A stretch of DNA of 64,000 nucleotides from Odontesthes bonariensis (lineage: Eukaryota > Chordata > Actinopteri > Atheriniformes > Atherinopsidae): contig NC_134510.1 in the NCBI RefSeq assembly GCF_027942865.1, positions 31,142,163 through 31,206,162 of the forward strand. Reading direction: 5' to 3'. Made by a program: the position numbers and the translations under genes. Positions 1 to 11,900 of this stretch are shown one piece after another. The notes beneath the pieces were generated by a model that did no database searches, had not been told where the DNA came from, and saw only the letters and a program-made list of their open reading frames with translations. Every line of letters begins with the position of its first letter. Position 1 is the first letter of the stretch.

Positions 1-479
1 AAGTAGACTAGCCCGTAATGAAGTTCAATAGTCCAGATAAATAAGCGTGGGGACGAGCCTACCTTGTATCGCGCGTGCACAATCGGTGATTGAAAGGCAG
101 CAGAGCTCAGCTTGTAACCTGATTGGTTACATTTTACCAGTCCGGTCTGCAATTTTGTAAACAAACCTGCTGGCTTTGGAGGGACCTAGCGGGACATATA
201 GGGGACCTAGAGAACTCATTTTTTTTTGTATTGGGGTATTTAATGTACTACTTTTAGAATCCCCGGACAGTTCCAGGCATTATGCTTGAAAAAGAGTTGC
301 AGACTGCAGCTTTAAACATGGCAGTTTTATCAAGATGGGATGCAGTTCCCACCAGCTGCCCATAGAGGTCAGCAAGTGCATGTAGTAACTTTGTGTCATT
401 AAGACTCAAATCATTTCAGTGTACAACAGTGAAGAGCTTTACTTGATAGTACTTATGGCATTGTTATAGGTTTTCCTAC
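1..479. other. Non-coding left edge
   Basis: I see no coding exon here. On the minus strand this DNA follows the Siglec-like V-set exon ending at 480, so it should be intron of that gene if the gene is intact. Further exons would lie outside the window. Confidence 0.5.
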
Positions 480-890
480 CTTTAATGGAGATAGTTGTTA
501 TTGGAGTGAATGTAAATCCATCTGTCTTTCCATTCAAGAGACCATTAACTCTGAGGTGGTATGATCCTGAATCAGACTCCTTGAGATCATTGATCACGAT
601 GCTGCAGTTCTTCTGACTCACATCTGGCTCCAAAAGTGACACTCGTCCTTTGAACCCAGAGTGAACTCTTTCTCTGTTCTCGTAGGTGTGAAATATAATG
701 TCAGAGTCACGGCATGTTTGTTTCAAAGGGTCGCATTTATACCAGACAATATGTTCAGGTGTAAAACTATCAGCAGTAGTGAAGGAGCACGGTACAATGA
801 TGCAGAGTCCAGCCTCTGCTGTTATTTTTCCCTCACTGAGAGTGATACAGAATCCATGTTGACAGTGTTGTTTTCCCCACACTGAGGCAC
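480..890 (-). CDS. Siglec/CD22-like V-set exon (partial gene)
   Basis: This is a single 411 bp exon encoding an N-terminal Siglec-type V-set Ig domain. It has an AG acceptor before 890 and a GT donor (AAAG/GTAGGA) after 480, with phase 1 at both ends as is usual for Ig exons. Siglec hallmarks are visible: a B-strand Cys (VPCSF), a second Cys in the E strand (NCSIVI) rather than the F strand, the DSGSY turn, and an F-strand Arg (SYHLRVNG) at the position that contacts sialic acid in Siglecs. A HCQ/FC pair near the start could supply the inter-domain cysteine. No signal-peptide exon was found upstream, and the rest of the gene would lie left of position 1. It sits downstream of MAG, as CD22 does in mammals. 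It could be a live gene cut by the window or a fragment. Confidence 0.7.
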
Positions 891-1499
891 CTGTTAATGA
901 AAAGAAACAAAACTGACTGGCAGCATTTAGTTTTTAAAGTGCAATTACCACTTCTGTCTAAGAAAAGCTGACCATCTAAGTTTGATTTTTACATACTTCT
1001 TAACTCTGTTATAATATAAAGACTTGTTTAGGGTGTCCAATTTACGAAATATGTTTTAACCTTATTAACATGTCTATAAGATGGTTTTTATCATGAGCAA
1101 CATCAGCCATTAATACTATGGCTGAGGCTGTTTTGTGTAGACATTTCTCGGGAACCAATCCTGACTATTTGGTGAGTGGGGCATTACAGTAAAAGTCTAG
1201 GTACCTTGAAGAGCCTATTAAATTAGAATCTAGCAAGCTATGGGGAAAAGTTCACACCAGATAGGTGAAGAAGAAAGTAGAATCAAAGTCAAGTGAGAAG
1301 CCAAGGCTCTCGGTCAGCAAAGCCAGCGACAAGAGCCCAGATGTGGTCAAGATGCAAGCTGACTTAAATTCTCTCATGAGAGATTTTTTGAGACAAAAAC
1401 TTTAAAACATACAATTTTGAGGAGTGAAAATGCTATTAATCTTGAATCACTACTAAACAAATTGCAATATCATTATATCATTTTAGCTGCATTACAAGT

Positions 1500-1883
1500 T
1501 TATGAAGGAGAAGAGTCATACCTGTGGCAACACTGCCGTGCCTCACAGAGTACAGTAGTGTTACCCAGATGAGCGCATACATCCTGAATAGATGCAAGCT
1601 TGATCTTTCCCTCCACGAGACAAACATCAGAACAGCAGATGAGAGCAAATTCCCTGGTTTGATTATTCAAACAATCATTCCATTCCCGAGGACAAAATCT
1701 TCCTTCTACCACAACATCAAGCGAATACTGTGGAAGTAAATCAATATCATATCCACACCATATACTGTTTGTTCTGACTGAGGTCAGGTAAACAACAGAA
1801 GATATCTGTGTAAGATGCAGGCATGAATGAACTGAGTAAAGGGTGTTTTTGGTCACATACACACAAATGCTATCAACAGACAT
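1500..1883 (-). other. Cysteine-rich open frame, trefoil-like motif, unrecognised
   Basis: This is a 127-residue open frame with about 12 cysteines. Its last part (about residues 100-120) reads DVCAHLGNTTVLCEARQCCH. This resembles the end of a P-type trefoil motif (C, aromatic/small residue, T, then C-x4-CC-H), except that the expected basic residue three before the first Cys is Gln. A possible acceptor (TCTATTCAG) precedes this part and a possible GTATGA donor follows it. I cannot name a family. It may be a chance frame or a gene relic, as no matching neighbouring exons are seen. Confidence 0.2.
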
Positions 1884-4117
1884 GATAAAAAAAAAGGTTC
1901 CAACAATTTACTGTCTTTGGGAATTTTCAGATGCTGCTGTGTGACACATCTCTGTTTATGTTACTTATAAAGTTTCCTCTAAAAGGCTGCCAGGACGAGT
2001 CAAACTACTCTGTTTTTTTCTCCACAACAATACACCAAAAATAACCAGCAAATGTGGTTTAAGAGCAGAAACTGGAGCAGAAACAGCTTTACAGATATAA
2101 ATTACATAAACAAATTAATACATTTGGCTTTCACCCTCTCCAGGGATGTGACTACCCTAAATCTTGCTTTAAGCACATATAATGTTTGTCGTATGTAGGT
2201 GTACAGAGTATACCACACAATATTTTCAATTGCTTCGACCCTAAACCAAAGAACATGAAAAATCCCTTTAAAAGAAGCAATCATATAAATCACATTTTAC
2301 AGTTTCCATTTGTGTAGAACATTCACCGAATGACATAAGTTGTGTTTACCTCTTCCAGGCTATTTTCTCTCCTCAGATCAATGCTGACTGAGCCAAAGTA
2401 TTCTGGCTGTTCCTCATTCTCTGCTCTTACTTTTGCAGTTCTTCTTACTTTGTGGTAAAGGGAGTGTCAAAGAAGTTTCTCTGAACAGTGTTGGGTATTA
2501 CTGGCCCATTCATAACTGCCACATCGTGGTATAGAGCCCCGTAATATCCACAAAAACCTACCCAGGAATGTCCTTTTATCAAGTAAATTAAAAAATGATA
2601 ATAATTATGATAATAATGAAAATAGTGACTTAATCAAAATGAGAATAGGTCACAACCTCAGAAAAGGGAAGGGTGTGTGTAAAAAAAAAAAACGTTCAAT
2701 TCAAAATGCTGATGCAAGGTGATTATCAGCAGTAACACAGAATACATGATGTTGTGATGTTTACGGCAGTTAATGGTCTCCTTTGCAACATTAGAATAAC
2801 CGCATCAACACTTTAACAATAAGTGTTTTTATGTATGTACTGTATGCATTTTATATCTAATGTTCACATACTCCACGTGTTCATGAGCTAAGAAACAACA
2901 AAGAAGTTGAATTACACACAAAAAAAAACAAAGCAACATCCAGTTTGTCTTTCGGTTAACAGCAAACTGATTTGTCGATATTCCAAAAAAAGAAGAAGTC
3001 TTCCATGGATTGTCTTTGTGTATTGGTCCAGCCGAGCCACAAAATCTAAAGTTTGTGTCTGAAACATATTGGTGTCACAATGGTGCGCCAGAAATTAGAA
3101 GTATGAGAGTCATTTTTCTCTCCCTGTTGTTTTGTAAAGGGGGATATTCAGGTGTTTGTACCTATTAGTATTTAAGTTAATCATGTCATTTTCATGCCTA
3201 ACTCTAACCAACCATGACTAACAGCAAATCCAGCCCCTCTAACTTCCTCATAAGTGTCTTTGAGCATGTGATAGTTGTGTAATGTCACATTTATGAAATT
3301 ATCATGAAATGAAAAAATGTGAGCCTGTTATGATTTGCAAAGGAAAACACTGGAGAGAATGGAAATAAATATTTTGGGGGCCTTGAAAGTGTAGTAATCT
3401 TACTATTACTGACTGTACCTGACAGTTTTGTGTAACATGTGTAAGTTATTATTCTAATAGGCAGACATGGGCATATGATACTTTTGTAGTGTTGTAACTT
3501 AATCGTGTTTGAGCCTTACATAAACTGCCATGTTGTGTACTGCAGACCAACACCAAGTATCACACTCTTTGGTGTGAGTCTGTGTTGATTGTAGAAGTCA
3601 CTTAAAAGCTTCCTTTTTTTGGCATAGCTATATTCACACTATCTGACTATTTTCCGATTCTCAAAGGTTTCAGATTCTCACCATGTGCAGCTGAGAGTTG
3701 GCTAAAACTCTGTCAGTCTGTTACTTTTTACCTGAATATTAAGGATTCACAGCTGACGCTGTAAACATGGCAAATTTTGTTCTCACTTAAGTCAGTGATT
3801 CGTTCTTATGTGAAAATAAATTACATTCTACTTGGGTTGTTAAATTCAAACTGTTCTCACGTCATGGTGGCCAAGAATAGAGCCCATCATCCCCTTTTTA
3901 GACGACTTGATGCTCATAGTTTTTACATCTGAAAAGTCTTCAGTGGTTGTGATAATACATTTAAAGCTGTGAAATCTGAAGTGTTGAGGAGGAATGAAAC
4001 CTAACCCTTACCACCAGTGAGACTGAAATGTTTCTCAAGGTCAACTGTAAGAAGAAGGAAATCTGGGTGAAATATAATTATATATGTGAGCTATGCTGCT
4101 CCTAATGGCAACACTAA
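1884..4117. other. Non-coding stretch between Siglec-like exons
   Basis: No recognised gene. The DNA is AT-rich with short A-tracts. A minus-strand run near 2355-2445 can be read as a short acidic peptide (contains PEYFGSVSIDL) ending at a GTAAAC donor-like site, but nothing supports it as an exon. Confidence 0.4.
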
Positions 4118-4373
4118 ATAATACATGACTGAACATCAGTATAATCTGCATATGTAATGACAGTCATGTTCAGGTGTTTTGCTGTGCAAACGTAGAGTCC
4201 AGAATGCCCTGCTGTCACATTAGAGATGACAGTGTTGTTGGGCAGGTTTGTACAGGAATTACGTTTAGTCCACAAGAGGAGTGATGGAGGGAAATAATCA
4301 ACACTGAGGGTCGGATTCAGAGGATCGCCCTCTTTCACACTCCTATCCCCAGTGACTTTGACTTCCTTCATAT
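4118..4373 (-). pseudogene. Degraded Siglec-like C2-set Ig exon
   Basis: After an AG acceptor at 4374-4375 the frame reads D-MKEVKVTGDRSVKEGD, the usual start of a fish CD22/Siglec-like C2 domain, and ends with SGLYVCTAKHLNMTV. The F-strand Cys is present (YVCTA). The B-strand position, normally TCSV in this family, reads TLSV, so the domain disulphide is lost. The middle (about residues 35-50) is shorter than in family members as I know them, and no good donor follows; the frame stops at 4114. In transcription order it lies before the V-set exon at 480-890, which is wrong for a single Siglec. It is therefore probably a relic of a tandem copy. Confidence 0.6.
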
Positions 4374-7300
4374 CTATCAGACAAATTAAACAATTGTACA
4401 GATTCTACACAGCACTCACAGTTCACGTTCAGAGTCATAGTCTCCTCTGTAGTTGTGTTACCTGTTACTTAGAACTGATGGAAACACAACCTATTAGATG
4501 GGTTCATCATTCACTTGAATTAGGTCTGAAATCATCTGATATATTGTTGAACATTCTAGTGTGACAACAAGTAGTTTCATGAGGGACTGCTGCAATCCCT
4601 TTACCCGCCTGCAGAGGTCGACAAATGTCGATAGGGAATAGACGCTTGACACTTAAAATGTATGTATGTGGATATGTATTGAATCAGGTTGACAGTCTGA
4701 CGGCAATTGCACACTTTTATTATAGTCTAATTGATCTGATAGACATTCTAACCCCCATTTTGAAAAGAGAAACATCTAATTTGTCAATTCCTTCACCCTG
4801 TCATCCTACTCCTGTAGACAAATGTTTCTCTGTGACAGCACACTGCTGATTTGATGATTAATATTACTTGTTTTGTTGATGCTCTTTTTTTCTTCTTCAC
4901 AGGTTCATCAAATCTCTTTGAATAGCACACATAGCCGGCTAAGCAGCATCAATTTCTGTCAGTCAGACATGTCATGCATCTCATGTCTCTCAGTGAGAAG
5001 ACACTCAAAAGAATGACAGTAAAATAAAAATCAGGGAAGAAGAAACAGGTGAAAAAATTAAATCATCAATTTTGAGCAAAGTTTAAAATGTTTCGATATT
5101 TACTGAAATCAACGATAAGTCAAAGTTACTAATTTAAGGTAAAAAGCATACTTGCAGCGTACATAATATCTGGCTCAAAGTGTCTCTGTTTCTGAGGATT
5201 TATACTTTAGTTTGACCATAAAACTGCATTTCTGGGGAAAAAAAAGACAAGAGACATCGTGAGAAACATGTTCATAGTTTGTTTTCTACCAATAATCCAC
5301 TGTTTATATGTTGTGTTGTTTTCCTTTTATTTATATTTGCATGGAACTGAAAACAGACAAATTTGGACTTCGTCCAAACAAAAGAGCAAGCAAACAACAT
5401 CATTGCTGAACTGTCATAAAATAACATTGCTAATTGGCGGAAAGATTGCAAAACCCTGATCTGAATTATTTTGTCAATCATAAATGTGAAACAAAAAAAT
5501 CAAATAAAACACTATAAAGATAATTATGATTACCACAATGTATTGGACATACAAATTTGCTTTACAACACACTGTGACAAAATATTAGACATATTTGAAA
5601 CTTGTGGTAAAAGAAAAACTATTACAAAAATAAGAAGCGTTGTAAGAAGCCAGCATCTGGAACCCTTCATTATTAAGTCATCAGAACACTGTCTTAATAG
5701 AAGTCTAAATGAATCAGAATAGCAGGTCAAAACTAGCTTTACATACACAGAGAACTGTATCTTTAACATTGTCAGTTTTTTTGTCACCGCATGTTGAAAT
5801 ATTGATTTAAGTGCTAATTTTTATTTTGAAGACATCTTTGGTGTTGAATTATGCTGTTTTGAGTCACACCTCACACAGAGTTGGCTCATTTGCCAACAGT
5901 GTGGTACAGGTAAAAGCAACAATAATGAGCCTGGAAATCAAGATCTCTAGTCTTCCACTTGTAGTTTACACACTCAGACAACAGAAAAAAGTATCAAGTA
6001 CGTAGTTATGCTCGTCAACCTTTTTTTCTATCAGAGACTTCATCTCTCAATGTGGCCTCTTCGTAGCAAGAGTTTGAAATGAATTACTCCACATGATGGG
6101 TTTTTGTTAGTCTTGTATTACTCTATAAAAACCCAGAGTTTGAGGCTATTGCGGCGCTTTGTTCTCCTCGAATACTATTTCAAAAGAGCTCACACTTGCT
6201 GAATTAATCCATCATTTCAAATGAGATGTCCACATTACTGCGTATTAAAAACTCCATTTATAAAGCCTTAGTTGGTAAAAATCTCTAGCTAGATTTTACT
6301 TTCAATATAAGTCTTCTTCTATGTCAACATCAGCACAAAGAGTTTAACAATATCAGTTCAGTATGAACATCAGTGGACAAATTGATTAATTTTAAAAACA
6401 AATTAGTGAATCCATTGGGAAAGTAAATTCTTGCACCCATGCATTAAAAATGTTGATAAGCAACATGAAATACGCAATAAATATGACTGCAAATAGAAAT
6501 GTCTTCTTTAATTGATAGAACATTAATATTGCAGTGTGTGAATGTTTTATTTTAGTTGAAATTGAAAGAGGAAGTAACAGGGCAGCTTCCCTGAGTTTAG
6601 ATCAGGTATGAGTCATTGGAAAAATTTCAACAGCTGCATTAGCTTGCATTAGCTTCTGAAAGTAGACTTGGAGCATATTGAGGATTCAAATTGTCAACAG
6701 ACAGGAGAAATAAAGACAGAGATAAACATCAGTGTCTAATGGGCAAAAAGGTTATATTGGTTGTGTTGTGGGTAATGATGGATTCACTGTTGTTAAAGGG
6801 ACATTCAGGTTTTTTCTTTCTTTTTTTTCAGCTGCAGGGGACTTTGGGCAACTATTCGTGCATTGACACGTATTAACATGGATCTATTTAGGTTAAGGAA
6901 ATAGTGACAAAGTAAACAGTTCAGTAATCAAACCACTGTGAAATGTTTGTGGTTTGATTTGTTTTGAGTGGGGAAAATTTGTTCTTCTGTGGCTCCATTC
7001 TGAGTAGCTGTTAGCATAGCTCTCCTGGCAGAATTCTTCCCTGATTCTCCAAACTAAGAGCACCGTCTATTGTAGATAAGACACTGGCTCCTCATAAATA
7101 CTTCCCACAACTCCACCTAAATAAAAAAAAGGTTTAATCCCTTTAACTACTACCAGGGACCAAGGACATCTCAAATGCTAAGATGATAACTTATCTTGTG
7201 CATCCACCACTTTAGTGAAATTTAGTCCTAAATTGCTGGGTCTTCCTTTAATGGTTCATCTTAATCATACACAGAGGACAAGAAATACATTTCAAAACCA

Positions 7301-8133
7301 CCTTGGTGAAAAAGAAAGTTAGTCCTACGTTTAAACATTGACTCTGATTTAGCTTTAACAGCATAAACCAGTTAGAGGTTTGGCGCTATTTTCTGAGCTT
7401 CTATTAAGACAGTGTTCATCAGAGTAGCTGGGAGATGTGTGATGAGTCTGTTTTTTTTTTTTTAATTTGCCAAACTGGCATTTTACCAGATTTCTATCAT
7501 TAAATGAGTTCCTCCGACCAAAACACTCATGCAGCGTATTTTCTACACATACTGGCATCCTTCTCTGTATCAATATACATCAAGTTAATATATCATAATA
7601 TGACAACATCATTACCAAGTTAGACTATTAGTCTGCTTTAATATTACATCACAGGTTCATCAAATGTCTTTGAATAGCACAACCAGCTGGCTAATCAGCA
7701 TCACTTTTTGTCATTCAGACATCTGATGCAATCCTGTGAGAACAAAGCATCCGTCTCTCAGTGAGGTGATGCTCAAACTTCCCAAAGATCCCAGAGATCA
7801 GCGTCTCCTGATCTTTCAGCACAATCTCAATACACACACACACACACACACACATACAAACAAACACACACATTGTCTAAAAGAGATAACATTTTGGCCC
7901 CTCACAAGTATATATGCTGTGCTTTAAGTCCGTATTATCAAGTTGAATCATACAGATATGCAGAGCATATGTGAGGAAACATATGCTTTAGGGAGAGAAA
8001 CAGAAGATAACAGACATTTTGCATGTGATCGTGTTGGGAAATCTCAACACATCATTCGTTTTAATGGAAACTGCTGGAAACAGTGGGTGTTTTTACAAAA
8101 TCTCGTCAAATTATTAGCAAAAGTGATGGTGAC
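4374..8133. other. Intergenic DNA downstream of MAG
   Basis: I see no coding exon on either strand. The open frames are short and lack motifs. A CA microsatellite lies at 7832-7854, followed by an impure (CA-rich) tail. Confidence 0.5.
7832..7873. repeat. (CA)n microsatellite
   Basis: About 12 pure CA units are followed by an interrupted AC-rich tail. Confidence 0.9.
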
Positions 8134-8139
8134 TTTATT
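8134..8139 (-). promoter_or_regulatory. Candidate poly(A) signal of MAG
   Basis: AATAAA on the minus strand, about 640 nt after the MAG stop codon. It is the first canonical hexamer I find downstream, which implies a 3' UTR of about 0.65 kb. Confidence 0.4.
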
Positions 8140-8781
8140 TTGAGTTTATAACGAGAGGCTACTGAGTCACAGCTCATGTTAATTTCAACACTGAGATGGA
8201 TTTCCTTCTCTCGCCTCTATCAGTTATCGTCATATGATCTTAATTAACCAAAACAAAGACATGAGAGGGTTTGCTCTCAGTCGATAAACACACATAAAGA
8301 AAATGAACAAAAAGCCTGGTTACTCCTTGCCCTGATGCTTCGACTGGCAGCAGACGCAGTGACAGTTACAAGACAGATAAAGACTTAACAGTAAGACAGA
8401 TGAAATGACAATCGCATGGAGAAAGCAATAAAAACAATTTTCAGCTTAGCACTGTATGATCTATAGACAATGAACAAAAATAATTTGTTTTGTATTGTCC
8501 ATTAGGGTCTTGCTCCAACTCTCAAAACTGTGTTTTTTTCCAAATGGTGGTGGAAGAAGAGACGTCTCAAGGAGGAAGGGCAGCACAAGAGGGAAGTACT
8601 AGCATAGAGCCTTACATTATAGGTGACAAATCTGAAGAAATGAGAAACAAGGAGTCGTCGTGTGCAGGGTAGTCCAGTAGAGGAGAAGAGGTTAATACAC
8701 AGTTTATGGTGCAGCGAATGTGTGTAATTCGGGGCTGCCACTGCATCTCGCATAGCCGAGGGATCAGGGAAGGATCGCGAT

Positions 8782-8940
8782 TCATTTGGCTTTGATTTCT
8801 GAATAGTTGCTGCCGTCATCCCCCCTCCCTGAGGCCCCCTCCCTGGGCCTTGCCCCGATAAACTCCAGAGCAGCGTAATTCAGCTCTTGCCTCTCCAGTC
8901 CTGCCATAGAGCCCACAGGTTGATAATCCCCGTCTTCTCC
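8782..8940 (-). CDS. mag: MAG exon 10: C-terminus with two ITIM-type motifs
   Basis: It starts at GEDGDYQPV after a TCTGCAG acceptor and ends NYSEIKAK-stop. It holds LNYAAL and SNYSEI, both matching the (S/I/V/L)xYxx(I/V/L) pattern of inhibitory SHP-recruiting sites. The last few residues parallel the YAEIRVK end of mammalian L-MAG. Confidence 0.88.
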   Translation of the reverse strand, partial: GEDGDYQPVGSMAGLERQELNYAALEFIGARPREGASGRGDDGSNYSEIKAK

Positions 8941-11900
8941 CTGCAGACAGAGGTACTGTTCAGCAGCAGAAATCAGCATCAAGGTGCCAGCAAAGGTGCG
9001 ACGGACACCATACAGAAAATCTGTTAGTGGTTACTGGCCGACATACTGACAAGAGGACTGAGATGTTTTCTATTAGTCCGGCAGTTTGTGTTAGCAATGA
9101 GGCAGCCGTGCAGCAGGCGGTATCGTAACAAACGGCACTGAACAGAACGCAGAAGCTGATATGCAAGAGGAGATGCATCTGTTACTGAGGCTTGTGTTTT
9201 TAATGGGGGTTCGTTTGGTAACCTTACCGTAGTCTCCTCTAGAATGGAGTTAAACTTTGAGCCCAACAGCTCTGTCTTAAGCTGTGCAAGAGTTAGGGGA
9301 GAGAAAAACAGACAGAAAAACGCAGAGAAGCGATGAAAGCAAGAGAAAAACAGTGTTTGGAAAGGTCATGGTTGGAGCTACTAGACTGCAGAGTGGGAGA
9401 TATTTCTCCTATGACCTCGTTTCAGAGGTTGAAATGGGGTCTCATCATTAATGACTTTTTAGATTATACAAAACTATAACCCCAAACCATCTGAGAATGG
9501 TCCTCCAACCCATCCTCCATCATAATCATAATCATTGACATCAGCATGTCTCACCACTTTCTTCCTCAGATTTTGTTTGTCCTTCTTGACTGCGCTGTAG
9601 TACAAAGCTGGGTTCTCCAGGACCACGTCCTGCCTAGGGTTGCCATTCTCTCTGGGGGACGGAGTCACATAATCAGACTCGGTCTCGACTGCCACTAACG
9701 CAGGGCGACACGCCAAGCCTGGGCATCCATTTTAAAACAACAAGCTCTGTAAGGTTATGCTGGAGGCCATCTGTGGCTGTGAGTGACGTGGTTATTTCAT
9801 GGGTTTAGTCGCTGAGGATCACACCTACTTCAGGGCTGACCTACAGAGAAAGCTTGCGAATTTGGGGGTCCAAATAAGCCTTGAGACTAAAACAAAGCAC
9901 CTTGGTTAAAAGGGCTACCTGGGTTGTATTTAGCGTAGCAGGTCAAGGATACAGAAGCAGTGTCAGAGCAGGGAATCATGCCTGCAAAATATAAGGTTAG
10001 TCCAGCTTGCTAACCCACTCCACAAGGCAGCCAATGTTGATCTCCAAGGATTTCAACTGGATCTTGTCGTAGCAAATGAACTGAAATTGCTCTGGAAAAA
10101 TTATTCTCACGTCCACATCAATCTCACATTCACTCATATATAATGTGCGTCAATGTGTTTTAGAATGGATGACTAGGCTTAAGTGTTTCCTTGGATTTCA
10201 GAAAATGCTTTGTGTGCTAAATGACGACTTCTGCCTCAAATTGCCCTCTTCATTAGTTTGTCATTTACACTCACTTCTTGTTGTTGTGGCCCACGTATCT
10301 CACAGCTGCAATGATGAAGGCTATGACCGCCACTCCTCCAATGGTGCCAACTATAACTGCCATCATGTACTTTTCTGGAAACAGTGATGAACATAAACAG
10401 TTAGTGCATGCCCCTTTATTGTTAGACGTAGACAACATACAGAGAAACTGCACAACTAGCCAACACGCAACCAACACATTAGTGCTCTGAGTGCACATTT
10501 ATGAGGCAAATTATATCCCGCTGGATGAATCTTATTGTTCAACAAACACAACCATCTCAATCAAAAGTGTTGCTGAGACTAAAACCTGAATCTTTAACAA
10601 AGGAAAAGCGAGTTTTGCCTATCTGGGCCATATCAATAAGCATAATTCTCAAGCAAACCATAACTGTAGACAATTGTGATGCTATAAATCACTTATGAAA
10701 CTATGACCCAGTCCCAATTCCCAAGTGACACTTTTCATTGATCCCCAAAAGAAAAGAGGATCCCTCCAACTGGTGCTTTGGGGGCCATTTTGATGGCTAG
10801 ATCACCTCAAATACCCACTAAAGAAAAGTGGAGGGATAGGGCCAAGGAGATTCCCAACTTAGTTGTTCATTTTAGATATTTAGACTAAGTAAAACAAATA
10901 TACAAACAACATGAATTAATAACGTCTTTGGCCTTTCAGAAATTCTCCATGATCACAATTATGACTAACTTTCACTGAAGAAGCCACCCCAGCCTCCTAA
11001 AAGCTGTTCAGAGTAACGTGTTGCGTTCGCTCTCTGTAAATCTCCAAATTTGGAAGTACTTGCAAGTTCTCAATAAATATCAATTATTTTGTCATCCCTG
11101 AGGCCTTCCCTGACAATAAAGCAATGGAGTACTTTGATGCTTGTCATGGAGCGTCGTCCTACTTAAGAATCAAATGCCTTTGAATGCTGCAGAATACGTC
11201 CTGTACCACCGCTTAAAGAAAGTATCTTCCAGCAACTCACAATAGAGTTGGGTGTTCATTTTTAGTCAGTTGAACAGGTTCAACTCATCCCTGCACCTGC
11301 CAAAATAAGCCGAATAAACCCTTTCCAGCTGCCAGTAACTGGCTTTAACTGGAAGGGGACAAACCTGTAAGTTACAAAAACATAAAGGGATGGAATAACA
11401 CTGTATTCTAACGGTTGTGTTGACCACGTTTTTTGACAATCATGACTTTCTGAGATAATTAGACTAGTTTATTATTTTCAGTCGGAATGCAGACGTTTGA
11501 CCCACACAGTGGTACAGAGAGAGAGATGCCAGCTATCTTTCAGACAGGTAAAGTTGATTTTTCTAATTTCCTCTTGTCTGTTAGAAGTTGCCATCAGTTT
11601 CAGAGCCCCCATGCAAGATGTTACGGTCATTTGTTCCTGTAAGGAAAGGTGTTCCCATCTTTGTAGCACCGACTGCAGTACCCCAGTGAAAATTTGTACG
11701 GGCACTCAAGATTTATATTATACCCAATGCCGTTTAGACACAAGACTAACTGCCAATTAAACAGTTTTCCACTGAACCTTAAAGCTAGACGTTGGTTTTG
11801 TTTCTTAAACCAGCATGAAAAGGGTTTAAGTGATCCAGTGAAGGCCCCTCTGTTCCATCATCATATCATCTGTCCATAAAATCTTAAAGTTTTTTTTGAT

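Noticed and set aside
9719..9720. Acceptor for a longer MAG exon 8
   Set aside because: It needs an incoming phase of 1, whereas exon 7 leaves at phase 2. I chose 9652 because the whole gene then stays in frame.
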